64,000 nucleotides of DNA from Deltaproteobacteria bacterium (GCA_025363655.1 JANYDK010000108.1:1-64000); one strand, 5' to 3'. Counted from the stretch's first letter, positions 8,701 through 17,635 are shown. Numbers and translations are program-made. Notes: generated by a model from the letters alone, not told the origin.

Positions 8701-10192
8701 AGCGGAGGTCGCCTTGGCGGACGACGTAGCCGTCCTGCACCGGGTTACCGGCCGGGTCCTTGAGCGGGTTGCCGACGCGATCGAAGCGGCACGACGGATC
8801 GTCGGTCGAGACCATCGGGTTGTGGCACATGACCACGATCTCCGACTCGGTCTTCGCCTTGTCGCCGTTGAAGTGCTTGCCGTGACAAGCATCCTTGTCA
8901 CCGCCCGCAGCGCGGCACTCGGTCTCACGGGTGGTGGCGACCGCGAGCTTGAGCGCGTCGTTCCACTCGCCGAGGAGAGCCGCGTTGGACGCCTCGAGAT
9001 CCTTCGGCATCGTCGCGTCGAGGAAGTAGGGGACCTTCCGCAGCGTGCGCTTCTCGAAGGGGATCGTGCAGAGCCCCGCGTTCATGTCGCAGTTGCTGCC
9101 TGGGGTCGCCGCCGCGCACGCCTGATCGGCGAGCTGCTTGCTCTGATCGGGAGTGCCGCAGGTGAGGTTCGCCGGGAGCGCCTTGATTTGGCCGGTCTTC
9201 AACTTGTCGACGTCGCCGCTCGCGGTCGCGAGGTGGCTCTGCTTCCAGAGGTTGTGACGCGCCATGTACTGGTGGAGCGCGGTGTCGATGACGCCGTACT
9301 GGCGGTCGTAGCCGTAGCGCTCGCGGTTGAACGTGCCGAACATCGTGAACTTGTCGCCGCTGGTCTCGGCGGCTTCGTAATCACGATCGGGCACCTTCAT
9401 GAAGGCGGTGCGAACGGTCATTTCCTGATCGTTGCAGTCGGTCGTGTCGGTGCCGGTGTACAGATTGTAGATGTAGCAAGTCGGAATCGAGAAGTAGCGG
9501 AACTGCCACTTCTCCGACTCGACGACGAACTTCGAGGTGATGTCGAAGTAACCATTCGCGGAGTCGAGGACCGGCGCGCTCGGGCTCTTCGGATCGCTGT
9601 CGAAGTATTGCACCGGCACTACGTTCATCTCGCCGAAGACCTTGGGGAACCACAGCTCCTCGAAGTCGGGATCGGAGACGAGGTTCTGCGACCAGTCGAC
9701 GCGGACGTAGTCACGCTCGTACCAGACGCGATCGACGTCGTTCTCGACGAGGATGTTGCGCTCTTCACCGGTCGAGGTCTCGTACGCGCGCCGGATGTCG
9801 AACTGCTTCGAGATCGGGTACATCGCGACGATGACGCCGTCGTTGGTCTTGGCCGACGCACCCTTGCCGTCGGAGCCCGAGACGAGCTCGTAGGCGCGGC
9901 GGGCAATCAGGTAGTTTTCCTGGATGTCCCAGCGGACGCGACGCAGGTTGTCCTGCATGCCGGGGAAGGCGAAGGGGTTCGACCGCCGCACGTCGATGAC
10001 GGTGTTGCGGATGTACCACTCCGTCGGGTGGTCCTTGTCGGTACCGACCAGATCGGACTTCTTGATGTAGTTCGACTGAACCTGGACGATCGGGTCTTTC
10101 TCACCCGCGCATCCCGTCGCCGAAGCGCCTCCGAGCACGAGCCAGCCCATCGCCGTGGCGACGCCCAGCCGACTCATCCATCCCTTGCGCAT
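5738..10192 (-). CDS. Large lipoprotein zinc metalloprotease, metzincin-like (copy 2)
   Basis: 1,484 residues. The start at 10192 (MRKGWMSRLG) has GGAGG 7 nt upstream and an N-terminus parallel to the paralogue next door. A lipoprotein signal peptide ends at Cys28 (lipobox ATGC). The zinc motif HEVGHTMALRH lies at about residues 818-828 and has the HExxHxxxxxH spacing of metzincins, with Ala at the usual Gly position. A Met-turn-like STIMDYG follows about 70-80 residues later. The motif and its HNFxxSWDAV continuation resemble the DUF4953/DUF5117 group of secreted zinc proteases. The remainder shows no domain I can name. It is probably exported and anchored to the outer membrane; the substrate is unknown. 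It lies 101 bp downstream of the paralogue, likely in one operon, and ends at a terminator. Confidence 0.85.
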   Translation of the reverse strand: MRKGWMSRLGVATAMGWLVLGGASATGCAGEKDPIVQVQSNYIKKSDLVGTDKDHPTEWYIRNTVIDVRRSNPFAFPGMQDNLRRVRWDIQENYLIARRAYELVSGSDGKGASAKTNDGVIVAMYPISKQFDIRRAYETSTGEERNILVENDVDRVWYERDYVRVDWSQNLVSDPDFEELWFPKVFGEMNVVPVQYFDSDPKSPSAPVLDSANGYFDITSKFVVESEKWQFRYFSIPTCYIYNLYTGTDTTDCNDQEMTVRTAFMKVPDRDYEAAETSGDKFTMFGTFNRERYGYDRQYGVIDTALHQYMARHNLWKQSHLATASGDVDKLKTGQIKALPANLTCGTPDQSKQLADQACAAATPGSNCDMNAGLCTIPFEKRTLRKVPYFLDATMPKDLEASNAALLGEWNDALKLAVATTRETECRAAGGDKDACHGKHFNGDKAKTESEIVVMCHNPMVSTDDPSCRFDRVGNPLKDPAGNPVQDGYVVRQGDLRFNLIGWIDSPLAAAPLGYGPDGADPLTGEVLQSTAYIYGASLDSYVAMTRDLVAIANGDLNPEQFVAGVQVDQNLGTYDPKSAATMLGKMDPDLFAPYGKYMQGKLADTKPVGMTDAEIKARFSGINANEFVDRLGAAGRISPDATAAQRLSAVKAMISESSAAGVAGFGGAAEAQAHDDTLAARLVGTGSERIVTDDNQFLLANAITTSKDMDADTLRKMVSPFGDAGFMEIANLAELRRKHFEDNGVCMFGTDEFNAPHIEGLARRLKNKYLFDTSIPGDCAQPADGSEEAFAAAAVACRQKKVFTELRSIIYKAVTEHEVGHTMALRHNFQGSWDAVNFHPNYWKLRTADGAHTKKYCTTAHDQKTDSCMGPRYLDPISDNEEGLSGQPGIAEFEYSTIMDYGYDFNTDLHGIGAYDLAAMKFIYGGVVETMPEGSVAATNGDKTSPINISPITEQWMVKGTTGMEPVHYTKLADLFGLYAAERCHDAGPGEEADAVGGQVCTAVPKDHAFVSEMISAEVLPGQQPAAYYKSSKTGAYRWPYRFGTDEFAHYPHILRFDAGADIYEGAVNVRNLYEYRYVLDYWRRARREWHTFAVQGRLWDRYFSRFHTLGWQAAYKTAQYSAMYPGKTPETNPALTSDDWGRGYVLAASILFEALERTALRPQPGGYDQVDPATIPDVTGAVFQVPDFTPGTKFKVSTLDGRYVDELFDNDVGGSFYYLSYLQRMGTYVEKPLSAIALSISFPPVHTYTRDKYLDERTVLLNFRSVMPQAYDRLYAGILAGDLDTVAPYVNKGLADKTTKVVPQVLYTPLWTADATRTGAVTLIDPLVGYKLQGAAIIYGLYFGTEDGSQGLTNSMRVWVEGGPEGITLPDSEKVIFVEPDSGIVWAARRSGFDTVAGTKVEKGIGARMLVHANRLLALAYDVKTDADGMPMYDADHRIIWNDPTKPGTILSTDNQAILKKYVGVINVERNAVWDMGIGPRR

Positions 10193-10293
10193 ACCGTGCC
10201 TCCTCTTCATCACCGGAAAAAAAATCTTTGGCCCTGGGATTCGCTCGACGCCGGCCGCTCCATGAAGAAGAGGCCGGCGGAGCGACGTGCGCG

Positions 10294-13200
10294 CTAGAAG
10301 TCGTCCTCGCCGCGGCCGAGCGGGCCGAAACCGAGCCACCAGAGCGCCTGACGCGTGATGTTGAGGAACCCGACGAAGTCGGTCAGCTTCGCCGCTGCCG
10401 TCGCGTCCTTCACCGTGAGCTTCGTCGGATCCGCCGAAGCGGGGTCGATGACCGGGCGACCCCCGGCGTAGAGCACGCGGCCCGTCGCCGGGTCGACCTT
10501 GACGTTGTAGGCGACAGCGAGCAGCTCGTTCGCGTGCTGGAGCATGCGAGCGCCGATGCCGATTTCCACCGTCTTGCCGTCAATCGACTCGGTGCCGAAC
10601 TTGGACGCGCCCCACTGGATGCCTTCCTTCGGATCGAAGAAGACGAGCTTGTCCGCGTCGGCCACCTTCACGGCTTCCGGTCCACCTTCCACCCAGATGC
10701 GGGTGCGGTTGACCATCTCCATGTTCGAGTCGATCGGCTGGAAGAGGAGCGTGAGGATCATCGCCGGGACCTTGGCTCGGTAGCCGAGCATCGGGTCGAT
10801 GACCTTCGCGTTCGTCGGGCGAACGATCGGCGCCGTCGCACTGGCGTTCCAGAGCTGCAGCGTGTGCATCGGCGACATGCCGGCTTCACCCTTCTCGCCG
10901 GGCACGATGTACGGAGCGACCGTGTCCCAGTCGTCGGCGAATGCGCCGGCGAGGAGCCGGTCGAACGCCTGCGGCATGGCAGAGCGGAAGCTGAACATCA
11001 CGTTGCGACCGTCGAGGAAGGTCTCACGAGCGACCGTCGAGAGCGGCGGGCGCGAGTCCGTGAGTCCGATGGCGGCGAGCGGCTTCTCCACGAAGTGACC
11101 GACTCGCTTGATGTACGACTGGTACCAATAGCCCTGATTCGTGTCGTACTGGTTGTCGATGTACGACGCGTCGAGGACGCCGAGTTGGAAGTCCTTCCCT
11201 TCGGCGTCGAGGGGCACGCCGTAGAGATCGTGAATCTGACCGGCGCCCTTGCTCGGCGCGCCGTAGCCACCCGGCTGCGGACGCAGGAGCTCGTTCTGCA
11301 TCAGGTCGAAGAGCATCGTCATCGAGAGCAGCGGGCCCTTGCCCCAGTCGTCCGACATCGCGATCGCGTTGTCGTAGATGGTGCTGCCAGCGAAGAAGCT
11401 CGCGTCGCGAACCGTGCTGTTGATCGCGTCCCACGCCAGCAAGTGGATGTGCCGGTAGTAGTTGCGGAAGATGTGGTTCTGGATGAAGTCGGCAGCCCAC
11501 TCGCGGCGCATGCCACGGTAGAAGCCCACTGCATTGTTGAGGTTGTGCAGGTCGACGATGTCGCGCGTGACCTCGAAGAAGTCTGCGCCCTGGTCGAAGT
11601 ACATGATGTGTGGGTAGTGCGCGAAGCTCGACGGACCGTGCTTGTACGGCCAGCGAATCTTGCAATCACCCGCACCGATGACGGAGCCGGCCGAGCTCTT
11701 GGCAGAGCAGCCCTCGTAGCCGTCCTTGGTACGCCAGTAGCCGATGTAGCGGTCGTTGCTGCCGTCCTTGATGTTCTCCGTGACCATGTCGCGGATGAGG
11801 ACGTGATCGCGCGGAACCGGTGCGCACACCTTTCCATCGGGACCGACGCCGCTGGCCTTCTCTTCCGGCGTCGCCGTACGGCAACGCGCGGGGTCGAAGA
11901 GGTTCAGCTGACGACCGATCTCAGTGTAGTGCGTCGGCATCGAGAACGCCTGCCCGAGGCCCTTGTCCGCTCGGTAGAACTCCCAGTCGCCGCCGAGCAT
12001 GCTCTCGAGGGACGCCTTGATGTTCTCTGCGACCCCGGCGGCCGGAGCCGTCGGAGCCGACGTGTCGAAGGTCTCGACGACGTTTCCGTAGACGAACTTG
12101 GTGATCATCTTGTCGTACTGGCCGAGACCCGAGGGCCAGTAACGGCTGTCCTCGTGGTAGTCCATGAACGACGAGGTGCTGTACGCGGAGATCTGGTCGT
12201 GCTCGTCACCAGGCGTCGTGCCGAGCTCGGCGGGCGACTCGGGGTCGAGCCAGCGCGGGCCCATGCAGTTGTCGACGTCGCCCGGCTTGCGGGGCTTGTC
12301 GGTCGGACAAGCAGCGTTGGTCGGATCCTTGAGCGAGACGCCGTGCGAGCGGAGCTGCCAGTACTGCGGCGCGTAGTTGACCGCGTCCCAGCTGGCGCCG
12401 AAGTTGTGATCGAGGCTGAAATTATGCCCCATCTCGTGCTCGAGGACCTGGGTGTAGACCAGCTCGAAGAGCTCCCAGAAGATGATCTTTCCGCGGACGG
12501 CGCGGTCGATGATCTGACCCTCGACGCCCGCCATCTTCGCGAACTTGCCGCTGGCGGTGTCGCCATTCTTGTAGCGCGCGAGGTACTTGGCGGCGATGCC
12601 GTCGAAGTGACCGAAGGCGAGGCCCCACACGTTCGAGGGGTACTTGCAGGCGTGGTACTTCGACCAGTGGCTGTCCCACTCGGTGTCGATCTGCGCTTGC
12701 ACCATCGGGCTGAGCTGCCCGAGCGGCGAGATCGCGGAGATGACGCCGGGGTTCTTCTGACCGGACGGGTCGATGCCCATGTTGGCGATCATCTGGTCGT
12801 TCACGACCTGACTCTCGAGACCGCCCGCCTGGAGCTTCTTGGCCTGGTTGGAGAACTTCTTCGCGTACTCGGCGAAGCCGCCGAAGCCCGGCGTACCGAG
12901 CACGCCCTGCTTGGCGATGTACGCCTTGACGGCAGCGCGCTTCTCGTCGACCGAGGTGATGCCTTCGAGCGCCTTGGCGAGGCCGAGGCGAGCGACGGTG
13001 GAGGTGACGTCGATGCCCTTCACGCGGGCGTCCATCTCCTGCTTCGTCATCCCCGCGCCGGCCTTGGTGCGCGGCCACTGCGCGAACATGGCGTCGAGCG
13101 CCGGGTCACGCTGCGGGTCGTTGGCGTAGGCCGATTTCGACGTGCCGTAGATACGCGCCGGCACACCGTCCGCGTACTCCGACGGAGTGACGTCGCCGTT

Positions 13201-14847
13201 GGCGAGCTGGATCCAGTCGCGATAGACCGCGATGGCCGACTCCATGCCGTCGCCGAAGATGTTCGCCATCGACGAGACGTGCTCGCCGCTGAGCGGGTCT
13301 TGACCGAGGACGACGACGCCGAGGGGCGCCTCCCAGGAGGGGTTATTCCACCATGCGATCATGTGGTAGCGGATGTCGCCCTTGCGGATGACGATCGGCT
13401 TGCCGGTGGTGGTGTCGAGGGTCGGGTTGCCCTGATCGTCGCGGAGACCGCATTCGGGCGCGTCGGCCTTGAGCACCGGGTTGTGACAGATGACCGCGAC
13501 CGGCCCCTGCGCCGCGTTCGGCTTGTCGGGGTTGGCGGGGTCGTTGTTCACGACGAAGAACTTGGCGTGGCAGGCCTCGCGCCCAGGCGAGCCCTCGACG
13601 CGACGGCACTCGGCCTCACGACCGGCGGCGACGGCCACGGTCAGCGCCGAGTTCCAGTCGCTGACGGCTTGCTGCGTGGCGCTGAAGAGCTGATCGGGGA
13701 GATCGGCGTCGACGTGGAAGGCGATGGGGCGGATCTTCCGATCCGTCATCGGGATGGTGCACTTCTTGGCGTTGAGATCGCAGGTGCTGTTGGCGTTGAT
13801 GCCCGCACAGACCGCGTCGCCCTCCGCCTTCTTGTTGTCCTTGCCGCACGCCGTGGCCGTGTGGCTCTTGTCCCAGATGTTGTAGCGGATGAGGAACTGG
13901 TGCCAGGTGTTGTCGGTGATGCCGTACTGACGATCGTACGAGAGACGATCGGTCTTGAAGGCGTCGACGACGTTGAACTGCTGGCTGTCCATCTCCGACA
14001 CTTCGTAGTCGGTGTCGGTGACCCGAGCCATCGAGGTGCGGATGACGATCTCTTGATCGTTGCACTCGACGGAGCCGTCGCCGTGCATGCCCGGATTGAA
14101 CGTGAGGTTCAGGAGCAGGCACTGCGGGACGTTGTACCCGTAGTAGTTGACGCTCGCCGGCTTGAGCAGCCAGCGCGAGGTCACGTCCATGTAGCCGCTC
14201 GCCAGCTCGTGGAAGTTGGAGACGGTCGCGCTCGAGGGGTTCTCCTCGAAGTACTGGACCGGCTGGACCTCGAGCTCGCCGAACGCCTTCGGGTACCAGA
14301 TCTCGAAGAAGTTGGGGTCGTTGACGAGGTTGCGCGACCAGTCGACGCGCATGTAGTCGCGCTCGTACCAGCGGCGATCGGTCGCGTTCTCTTCGGTGAC
14401 GTTGGTCGACTCGCCGGTCGCCGGGTTGTAGCCCTGACGAATGTCGAAGTGCGACTGGATCGGGTACATCGCCACGACCGCGCCGTTGTTCGTCTTCCCA
14501 GTTGGACCGCCGTGGCCGTCGGAGCCCGCGATGTACTCGTAGGCGTCGCGAACGATGAGGTAGTCCTCTTGGATTTCGTAGCGCACGCGACGAACGATGT
14601 CTTGGAGACCATCGCTGAAGTACGGGTTCGTGCGCTGCACACCGATGATGGTGTTGCGCATGTACCACTCGGGTGCGGTCGACGGATCGCGGTAGTTCTC
14701 GCCGACGAGATCCGTCTTGCGCACCGCGTTCGACTGCACGCGGTTGATCGGATCGCGTTGCGAGGCGCATCCGGATGACGCTCCCGACACCGCGAGCCAT
14801 CCCGCCACCCCGGCGAGGCCGAGCCTCTTGAACCATGCGCTACGCAT
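10294..14847 (-). CDS. Large lipoprotein zinc metalloprotease, metzincin-like (copy 1)
   Basis: 1,517 residues, a full-length paralogue of the downstream gene. Shared features include the start (MRSAWFKRLG against MRKGWMSRLG), the segment near residue 30 (DPI--VQSN---K-DLVG), the zinc site and the C-terminal GIGARMLxHANxLLA block. AAGGAGG lies 7 nt before the ATG. A lipoprotein signal peptide ends at Cys27 (SSGC). The zinc site HEMGHNFSLDH (about residues 804-814) has metzincin spacing with Ser at the Gly position. SSFMDYHEDS is a probable Met-turn. Cell-surface or periplasmic proteolysis is the inferred role. The catalytic Glu and all three His are present in both copies, so neither looks dead. 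The gene is preceded by a 467-bp spacer. Confidence 0.85.
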   Translation of the reverse strand: MRSAWFKRLGLAGVAGWLAVSGASSGCASQRDPINRVQSNAVRKTDLVGENYRDPSTAPEWYMRNTIIGVQRTNPYFSDGLQDIVRRVRYEIQEDYLIVRDAYEYIAGSDGHGGPTGKTNNGAVVAMYPIQSHFDIRQGYNPATGESTNVTEENATDRRWYERDYMRVDWSRNLVNDPNFFEIWYPKAFGELEVQPVQYFEENPSSATVSNFHELASGYMDVTSRWLLKPASVNYYGYNVPQCLLLNLTFNPGMHGDGSVECNDQEIVIRTSMARVTDTDYEVSEMDSQQFNVVDAFKTDRLSYDRQYGITDNTWHQFLIRYNIWDKSHTATACGKDNKKAEGDAVCAGINANSTCDLNAKKCTIPMTDRKIRPIAFHVDADLPDQLFSATQQAVSDWNSALTVAVAAGREAECRRVEGSPGREACHAKFFVVNNDPANPDKPNAAQGPVAVICHNPVLKADAPECGLRDDQGNPTLDTTTGKPIVIRKGDIRYHMIAWWNNPSWEAPLGVVVLGQDPLSGEHVSSMANIFGDGMESAIAVYRDWIQLANGDVTPSEYADGVPARIYGTSKSAYANDPQRDPALDAMFAQWPRTKAGAGMTKQEMDARVKGIDVTSTVARLGLAKALEGITSVDEKRAAVKAYIAKQGVLGTPGFGGFAEYAKKFSNQAKKLQAGGLESQVVNDQMIANMGIDPSGQKNPGVISAISPLGQLSPMVQAQIDTEWDSHWSKYHACKYPSNVWGLAFGHFDGIAAKYLARYKNGDTASGKFAKMAGVEGQIIDRAVRGKIIFWELFELVYTQVLEHEMGHNFSLDHNFGASWDAVNYAPQYWQLRSHGVSLKDPTNAACPTDKPRKPGDVDNCMGPRWLDPESPAELGTTPGDEHDQISAYSTSSFMDYHEDSRYWPSGLGQYDKMITKFVYGNVVETFDTSAPTAPAAGVAENIKASLESMLGGDWEFYRADKGLGQAFSMPTHYTEIGRQLNLFDPARCRTATPEEKASGVGPDGKVCAPVPRDHVLIRDMVTENIKDGSNDRYIGYWRTKDGYEGCSAKSSAGSVIGAGDCKIRWPYKHGPSSFAHYPHIMYFDQGADFFEVTRDIVDLHNLNNAVGFYRGMRREWAADFIQNHIFRNYYRHIHLLAWDAINSTVRDASFFAGSTIYDNAIAMSDDWGKGPLLSMTMLFDLMQNELLRPQPGGYGAPSKGAGQIHDLYGVPLDAEGKDFQLGVLDASYIDNQYDTNQGYWYQSYIKRVGHFVEKPLAAIGLTDSRPPLSTVARETFLDGRNVMFSFRSAMPQAFDRLLAGAFADDWDTVAPYIVPGEKGEAGMSPMHTLQLWNASATAPIVRPTNAKVIDPMLGYRAKVPAMILTLLFQPIDSNMEMVNRTRIWVEGGPEAVKVADADKLVFFDPKEGIQWGASKFGTESIDGKTVEIGIGARMLQHANELLAVAYNVKVDPATGRVLYAGGRPVIDPASADPTKLTVKDATAAAKLTDFVGFLNITRQALWWLGFGPLGRGEDDF

Positions 14848-15251
14848 CCAACGCCTCCTTACGAATCTCTGAGCGACTGACCGAACCTGACACCGCCACG
14901 AACCTTCACCGGGTCGGTGACCTCGCGAGACTTGCTCGCGTCAGTTCCGCACCACGGCTTGGGCGGAGCCTCCTAGCAACTCTGAAGCCAGGCCGATAGG
15001 GGTGCGGAAAAGCAACCGAAGCCCCCGACGAGCGAAGGCAAACCGCGCCTTCGTTAGCTCCGTAACGGAGCTTCTGGCGGACGATTCGCTCGTGAATGCA
15101 CGCCGAAATCCAGCCAGAGAGCAATCGTGCAGTGGAGAAGGACGAGAACGCGCGTGCCCGTGGGAGAACGTCGGAATGAGTAGGAGATGTCCGTATTTCA
15201 ATGAGAACAGAGCAAGCAACGCGGCAGTGCGGCTGCCAGAGCCGGAATCCC

Positions 15252-15280
15252 TTGACTCCGTAGCGTCAAACTCCTAGTAC
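15252..15280 (+). promoter_or_regulatory. Putative sigma-70 type promoter of the merR-isc operon
   Basis: TTGACT (15252-15257), a 17-bp spacer and TAGTAC (15275-15280). The first part also forms TTGAC-N8-GTCAA (15252-15269), a short inverted repeat. The predicted transcription start falls just before the 15288-15309 inverted repeat. Confidence 0.5.
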
Positions 15281-15287
15281 CAAGCCA

Positions 15288-15309
15288 ACTCTTACGCTTA
15301 CGTAAGGGT
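15288..15309 (+). promoter_or_regulatory. Inverted repeat, probable MerR-family operator
   Basis: Arms ACTCTTACG (15288-15296) and CGTAAGGGT (15301-15309) are separated by CTTA. The arms match at eight of nine positions and the core CTTACGTAAG is a perfect palindrome. Length, symmetry and the outer ACY/RGT bases resemble operators of MerR-family regulators. It lies directly before the merR-like gene and overlaps its AAGGG ribosome-binding site, so binding could control the regulator and the isc genes behind it. Confidence 0.55.
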
Positions 15310-15314
15310 CACGA

Positions 15315-15863
15315 GTGAGCACCATGGCGGACGACCTTCACCATCTCCCCATTGCCAGGCTGGCGGCGCACCTTCCCGAGGCGCCGGCGGAGCCCGAGCA
15401 CCTGTTGCAGGTCGGTGACCTGGCGAAGGAAGCCGGCAAGACGGTCCGCGCGCTCCACCTCTATGAAGAGCTGGGCCTACTGAAGCCGCACGCGCGGTCG
15501 AAGGGTCGTTATCGACTCTATGGTCCCGAGGCGCTCGTCCGCGTTCGTTGGATCAGCAAGCTGCAAGAGATGGGGCTCTCGCTGGCCGAGCTCGCGGAGC
15601 TGGTGAGAGAGTGGGAGTCGAGCGGGACGGCGCCGGTCGCGATGGGCAAGGTGCGGCGGGTGCTCGAAGGGCGGCTGCTGCAGGCGCGCGAGCACATCGC
15701 TCGGCTGCGGTCGCTCGAAGGCGAGCTGGTCGCTTCGCTCGCCTACCTCGACGTGTGTGACGTGTGCGATCCGGTGCGGGTGCATTCGCACTGTCGCGCT
15801 TGCGACCTGCACACCTGCGCCGAAGCGCCCGACCTGGTCGCGGGCGTGCGCGCCAACGGATGA
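15315..15863 (+). CDS. MerR-family regulator with C-terminal Cys/His cluster, first gene of the isc operon
   Basis: 182 residues from GTG (AAGGG about 7 nt upstream); ATG at 15324 is an alternative. The N-terminal winged-helix domain is clear ([20 protein letters not shown], then [20 protein letters not shown]). A dimerisation helix follows (residues about 105-145). The tail carries Cys148, 151, 160, 163 and 168 with His157, 159 and 166, arranged C-x2-C-x8-C-x2-C-x4-C. This differs from the four-Cys SoxR cluster but could hold an Fe-S cluster or zinc. It lies 25 bp before iscS, where many bacteria carry the Rrf2-type IscR. I infer that it senses Fe-S status or metal and controls the operon; no direct proof is in the sequence. 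Confidence 0.85.
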   Translation: MSTMADDLHHLPIARLAAHLPEAPAEPEHLLQVGDLAKEAGKTVRALHLYEELGLLKPHARSKGRYRLYGPEALVRVRWISKLQEMGLSLAELAELVREWESSGTAPVAMGKVRRVLEGRLLQAREHIARLRSLEGELVASLAYLDVCDVCDPVRVHSHCRACDLHTCAEAPDLVAGVRANG

Positions 15864-15888
15864 ACTGCTGCGGAGACGGAGAACCCTG

Positions 15889-17139
15889 ATGCCGAAGCTG
15901 CCGATCTACATGGACTACCACGCGACGACTCCGGTCGATCCTCGCGTGATCGAGACGATGCTCCCTTACTTCACGCTCGAGAGCGGGAAGTTCGGCAACG
16001 CCGCGAGCCGCAACCACGTCTTCGGTTGGCGCGCGGAAGAGGCGGTCGAGACGGCGCGCGAGGAGATCGCCCAGCTCATCGGCGCGGTCGACGAGAAGAC
16101 GGGACAGCCCGACAGCAAGTCGATCGTCTTCACCTCGGGCGCCACCGAGAGCGACAACCTCGCGCTGAAGGGCGTCGCCGAGTTCTACCGTGAGAAGGGC
16201 AACCACATCATCACGTCGAAGATCGAGCACAAGGCGATCCTCGACACCTGCAAACGCCTGGAAAAAGAGGGCTTCGAGGTCACGTATCTCGACGTCGACA
16301 AGCACGGAATGGTGCAGCCCGAGCAGGTCGCGGCGGCGATGACCGACAAGACCATCCTCGTCTCGCTGATGCTCGCCAACAACGAGGTGGGCACCATCAA
16401 TCCCCTCGCCGAGATCGGCAAGCTGACGCGCGCGAAGGGCGTGCTCCTCCACAGCGACGCGGTCCAGGGCATCGGCAAGGTGCCGTTCGACGTCAACGCG
16501 ATGCACGTCGACCTCGCCTCGCTCACCGCGCACAAGATGTACGGCCCCAAGGGCGTCGGCGCGCTCTACGTTCGCCGCAGCAAGCCGCGCGTGCGCCTCA
16601 CCGCGCAGATGGACGGCGGCGGGCACGAGCGCGGGCTCCGCTCCGGCACGCTCAACGTCCCCGGCATCGTCGGCTTCGGCAAGGCCGCCGAGCTGATGCG
16701 CACCGAGGGCAAGGCCGAGAACGAGCGCATCCGTGGACAGCGCGACCGGCTCCACGCGCTCATCGGCAAACGCGTCGACGAGATCACGCTCAACGGTCAC
16801 CCGACCGAGCGGCTCCCCGGCAACCTCAACGTCTCCTTCAACTTCGTCGAGGGCGAAGCGCTGATGATGGCCATCAAGGACGTGGCGGTGAGCAGCGGCT
16901 CGGCGTGCACCAGCGCCAGCCTCGAACCGAGCTACGTCCTGCGCGCGCTCGGCATCGGCGAGGAGGCGGCGCACAGCTCGATTCGCTTCGGGCTCGGCCG
17001 CTTCACCACCGACGAAGAGATCGACTACGTCGCCGACCTCGTCTCCAGGCAAGTGGGCAAGCTCCGCGAAATGAGCCCGCTCTACGAGATGCATAAAGAG
17101 GGTATCGATTTGAAGTCCGTCCAATGGGCGGCTCACTAA
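15889..17139 (+). CDS. iscS: Cysteine desulfurase IscS
   Basis: 416 residues, close to the usual 400. This PLP enzyme takes sulfur from L-cysteine and passes it to IscU. The start [20 protein letters not shown] has GGAGAA 6 nt upstream. Seen: [12 protein letters not shown] and [12 protein letters not shown], the PLP lysine Lys216 in [26 protein letters not shown], and the sulfur-carrying Cys340 in [10 protein letters not shown]. The group I loop and SSGSAC motif indicate IscS rather than SufS. It is the second gene of the merR-isc operon; 97 bp separate it from iscU. Confidence 0.97.
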   Translation: MPKLPIYMDYHATTPVDPRVIETMLPYFTLESGKFGNAASRNHVFGWRAEEAVETAREEIAQLIGAVDEKTGQPDSKSIVFTSGATESDNLALKGVAEFYREKGNHIITSKIEHKAILDTCKRLEKEGFEVTYLDVDKHGMVQPEQVAAAMTDKTILVSLMLANNEVGTINPLAEIGKLTRAKGVLLHSDAVQGIGKVPFDVNAMHVDLASLTAHKMYGPKGVGALYVRRSKPRVRLTAQMDGGGHERGLRSGTLNVPGIVGFGKAAELMRTEGKAENERIRGQRDRLHALIGKRVDEITLNGHPTERLPGNLNVSFNFVEGEALMMAIKDVAVSSGSACTSASLEPSYVLRALGIGEEAAHSSIRFGLGRFTTDEEIDYVADLVSRQVGKLREMSPLYEMHKEGIDLKSVQWAAH

Positions 17140-17236
17140 CACCGGTCGGGGGTCCAGCGACCGAGCGAAGCGAGATCGACCGGACGGTCAAAGTTGCGAA
17201 GCAATCTTTGGCGAAAGAGACGAAGGAAGAACAGCC

Positions 17237-17635
17237 ATGGCCTACAGCGAAAAAGTCATCGACCACACCGAGAACCCGCGCAACGTCGGCACGCTCGACA
17301 AGAACGACGACGCGGTCGGCACCGGGCTCGTCGGCGCGCCTGCCTGCGGCGACGTGATGCGCCTGCAGATCAAGGTCGGCGACGACGGCAAGATCGCCGA
17401 CGCCAAATTCAAGACCTTCGGCTGCGGCTCGGCGATCGCCAGCTCTTCGCTCGCCACCGAGTGGCTCAAGGGGAAGTCGCTCGACGAGGCCGAGGCGATC
17501 AAGAACACGCAAATCGTCGAGGAGCTGAACCTCCCGCCGGTGAAGATTCACTGCTCGGTGCTCGCCGAGGACGCGATCAAGTCGGCCATCGCCGACTACC
17601 GCGCCAAGCAGGCGGCACGAAAGTCCGCGACCTGA
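17237..17635 (+). CDS. iscU: Iron-sulfur cluster scaffold IscU
   Basis: 132 residues. It is the scaffold on which [2Fe-2S] clusters are built with IscS and released by HscA/HscB. The three cluster cysteines are Cys37 (GAPACGDV), Cys63 (FGCGSAIASSS) and Cys106 (KIHCSVLAEDA). The HscA recognition sequence LPPVK is present at 99-103, the same numbering as E. coli IscU. This agrees with hscBA being in the same operon. The N-terminus MAYSEKVIDHTENPRNVG is canonical. Confidence 0.98.
   Translation: MAYSEKVIDHTENPRNVGTLDKNDDAVGTGLVGAPACGDVMRLQIKVGDDGKIADAKFKTFGCGSAIASSSLATEWLKGKSLDEAEAIKNTQIVEELNLPPVKIHCSVLAEDAIKSAIADYRAKQAARKSAT

Larger units (their letters stand above)
14848..15314. other. 467-bp intergenic region between divergent transcripts; hairpin-rich centre
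   Basis: There is no convincing coding sequence; the short open frames here lack the third-position G/C bias of neighbouring genes. Between 14999 and 15118 several inverted repeats follow one another: GGGG/CCCC enclosing CGG/CCG (14999-15025), CGAAGGC/GCCTTCG (15033-15053), AGCTCCGT/ACGGAGCT (15056-15072) and TCTGGC/GCCAGA (15073-15118). I do not recognise a known RNA family. The right end (15252-15309) carries the MerR/isc promoter and operator, and the left end carries the metalloprotease ribosome-binding site. Confidence 0.5.

Noticed and set aside
5876-14778. Two very long open frames (about 1,470 and 1,510 codons) on the + strand opposite the metalloprotease genes
   Set aside because: They are shadows created by G/C-ending codons on the minus strand. 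Their translations are Arg/Val/Asp-rich without motifs, while the minus strand has signal peptides and zinc motifs.
15033-15072. c-di-GMP (GEMM) riboswitch suggested by GCAAACC at 15038
   Set aside because: The second conserved block (GGACGCAAAGCC-like) and the tetraloop receptor are absent; only ordinary hairpins remain.
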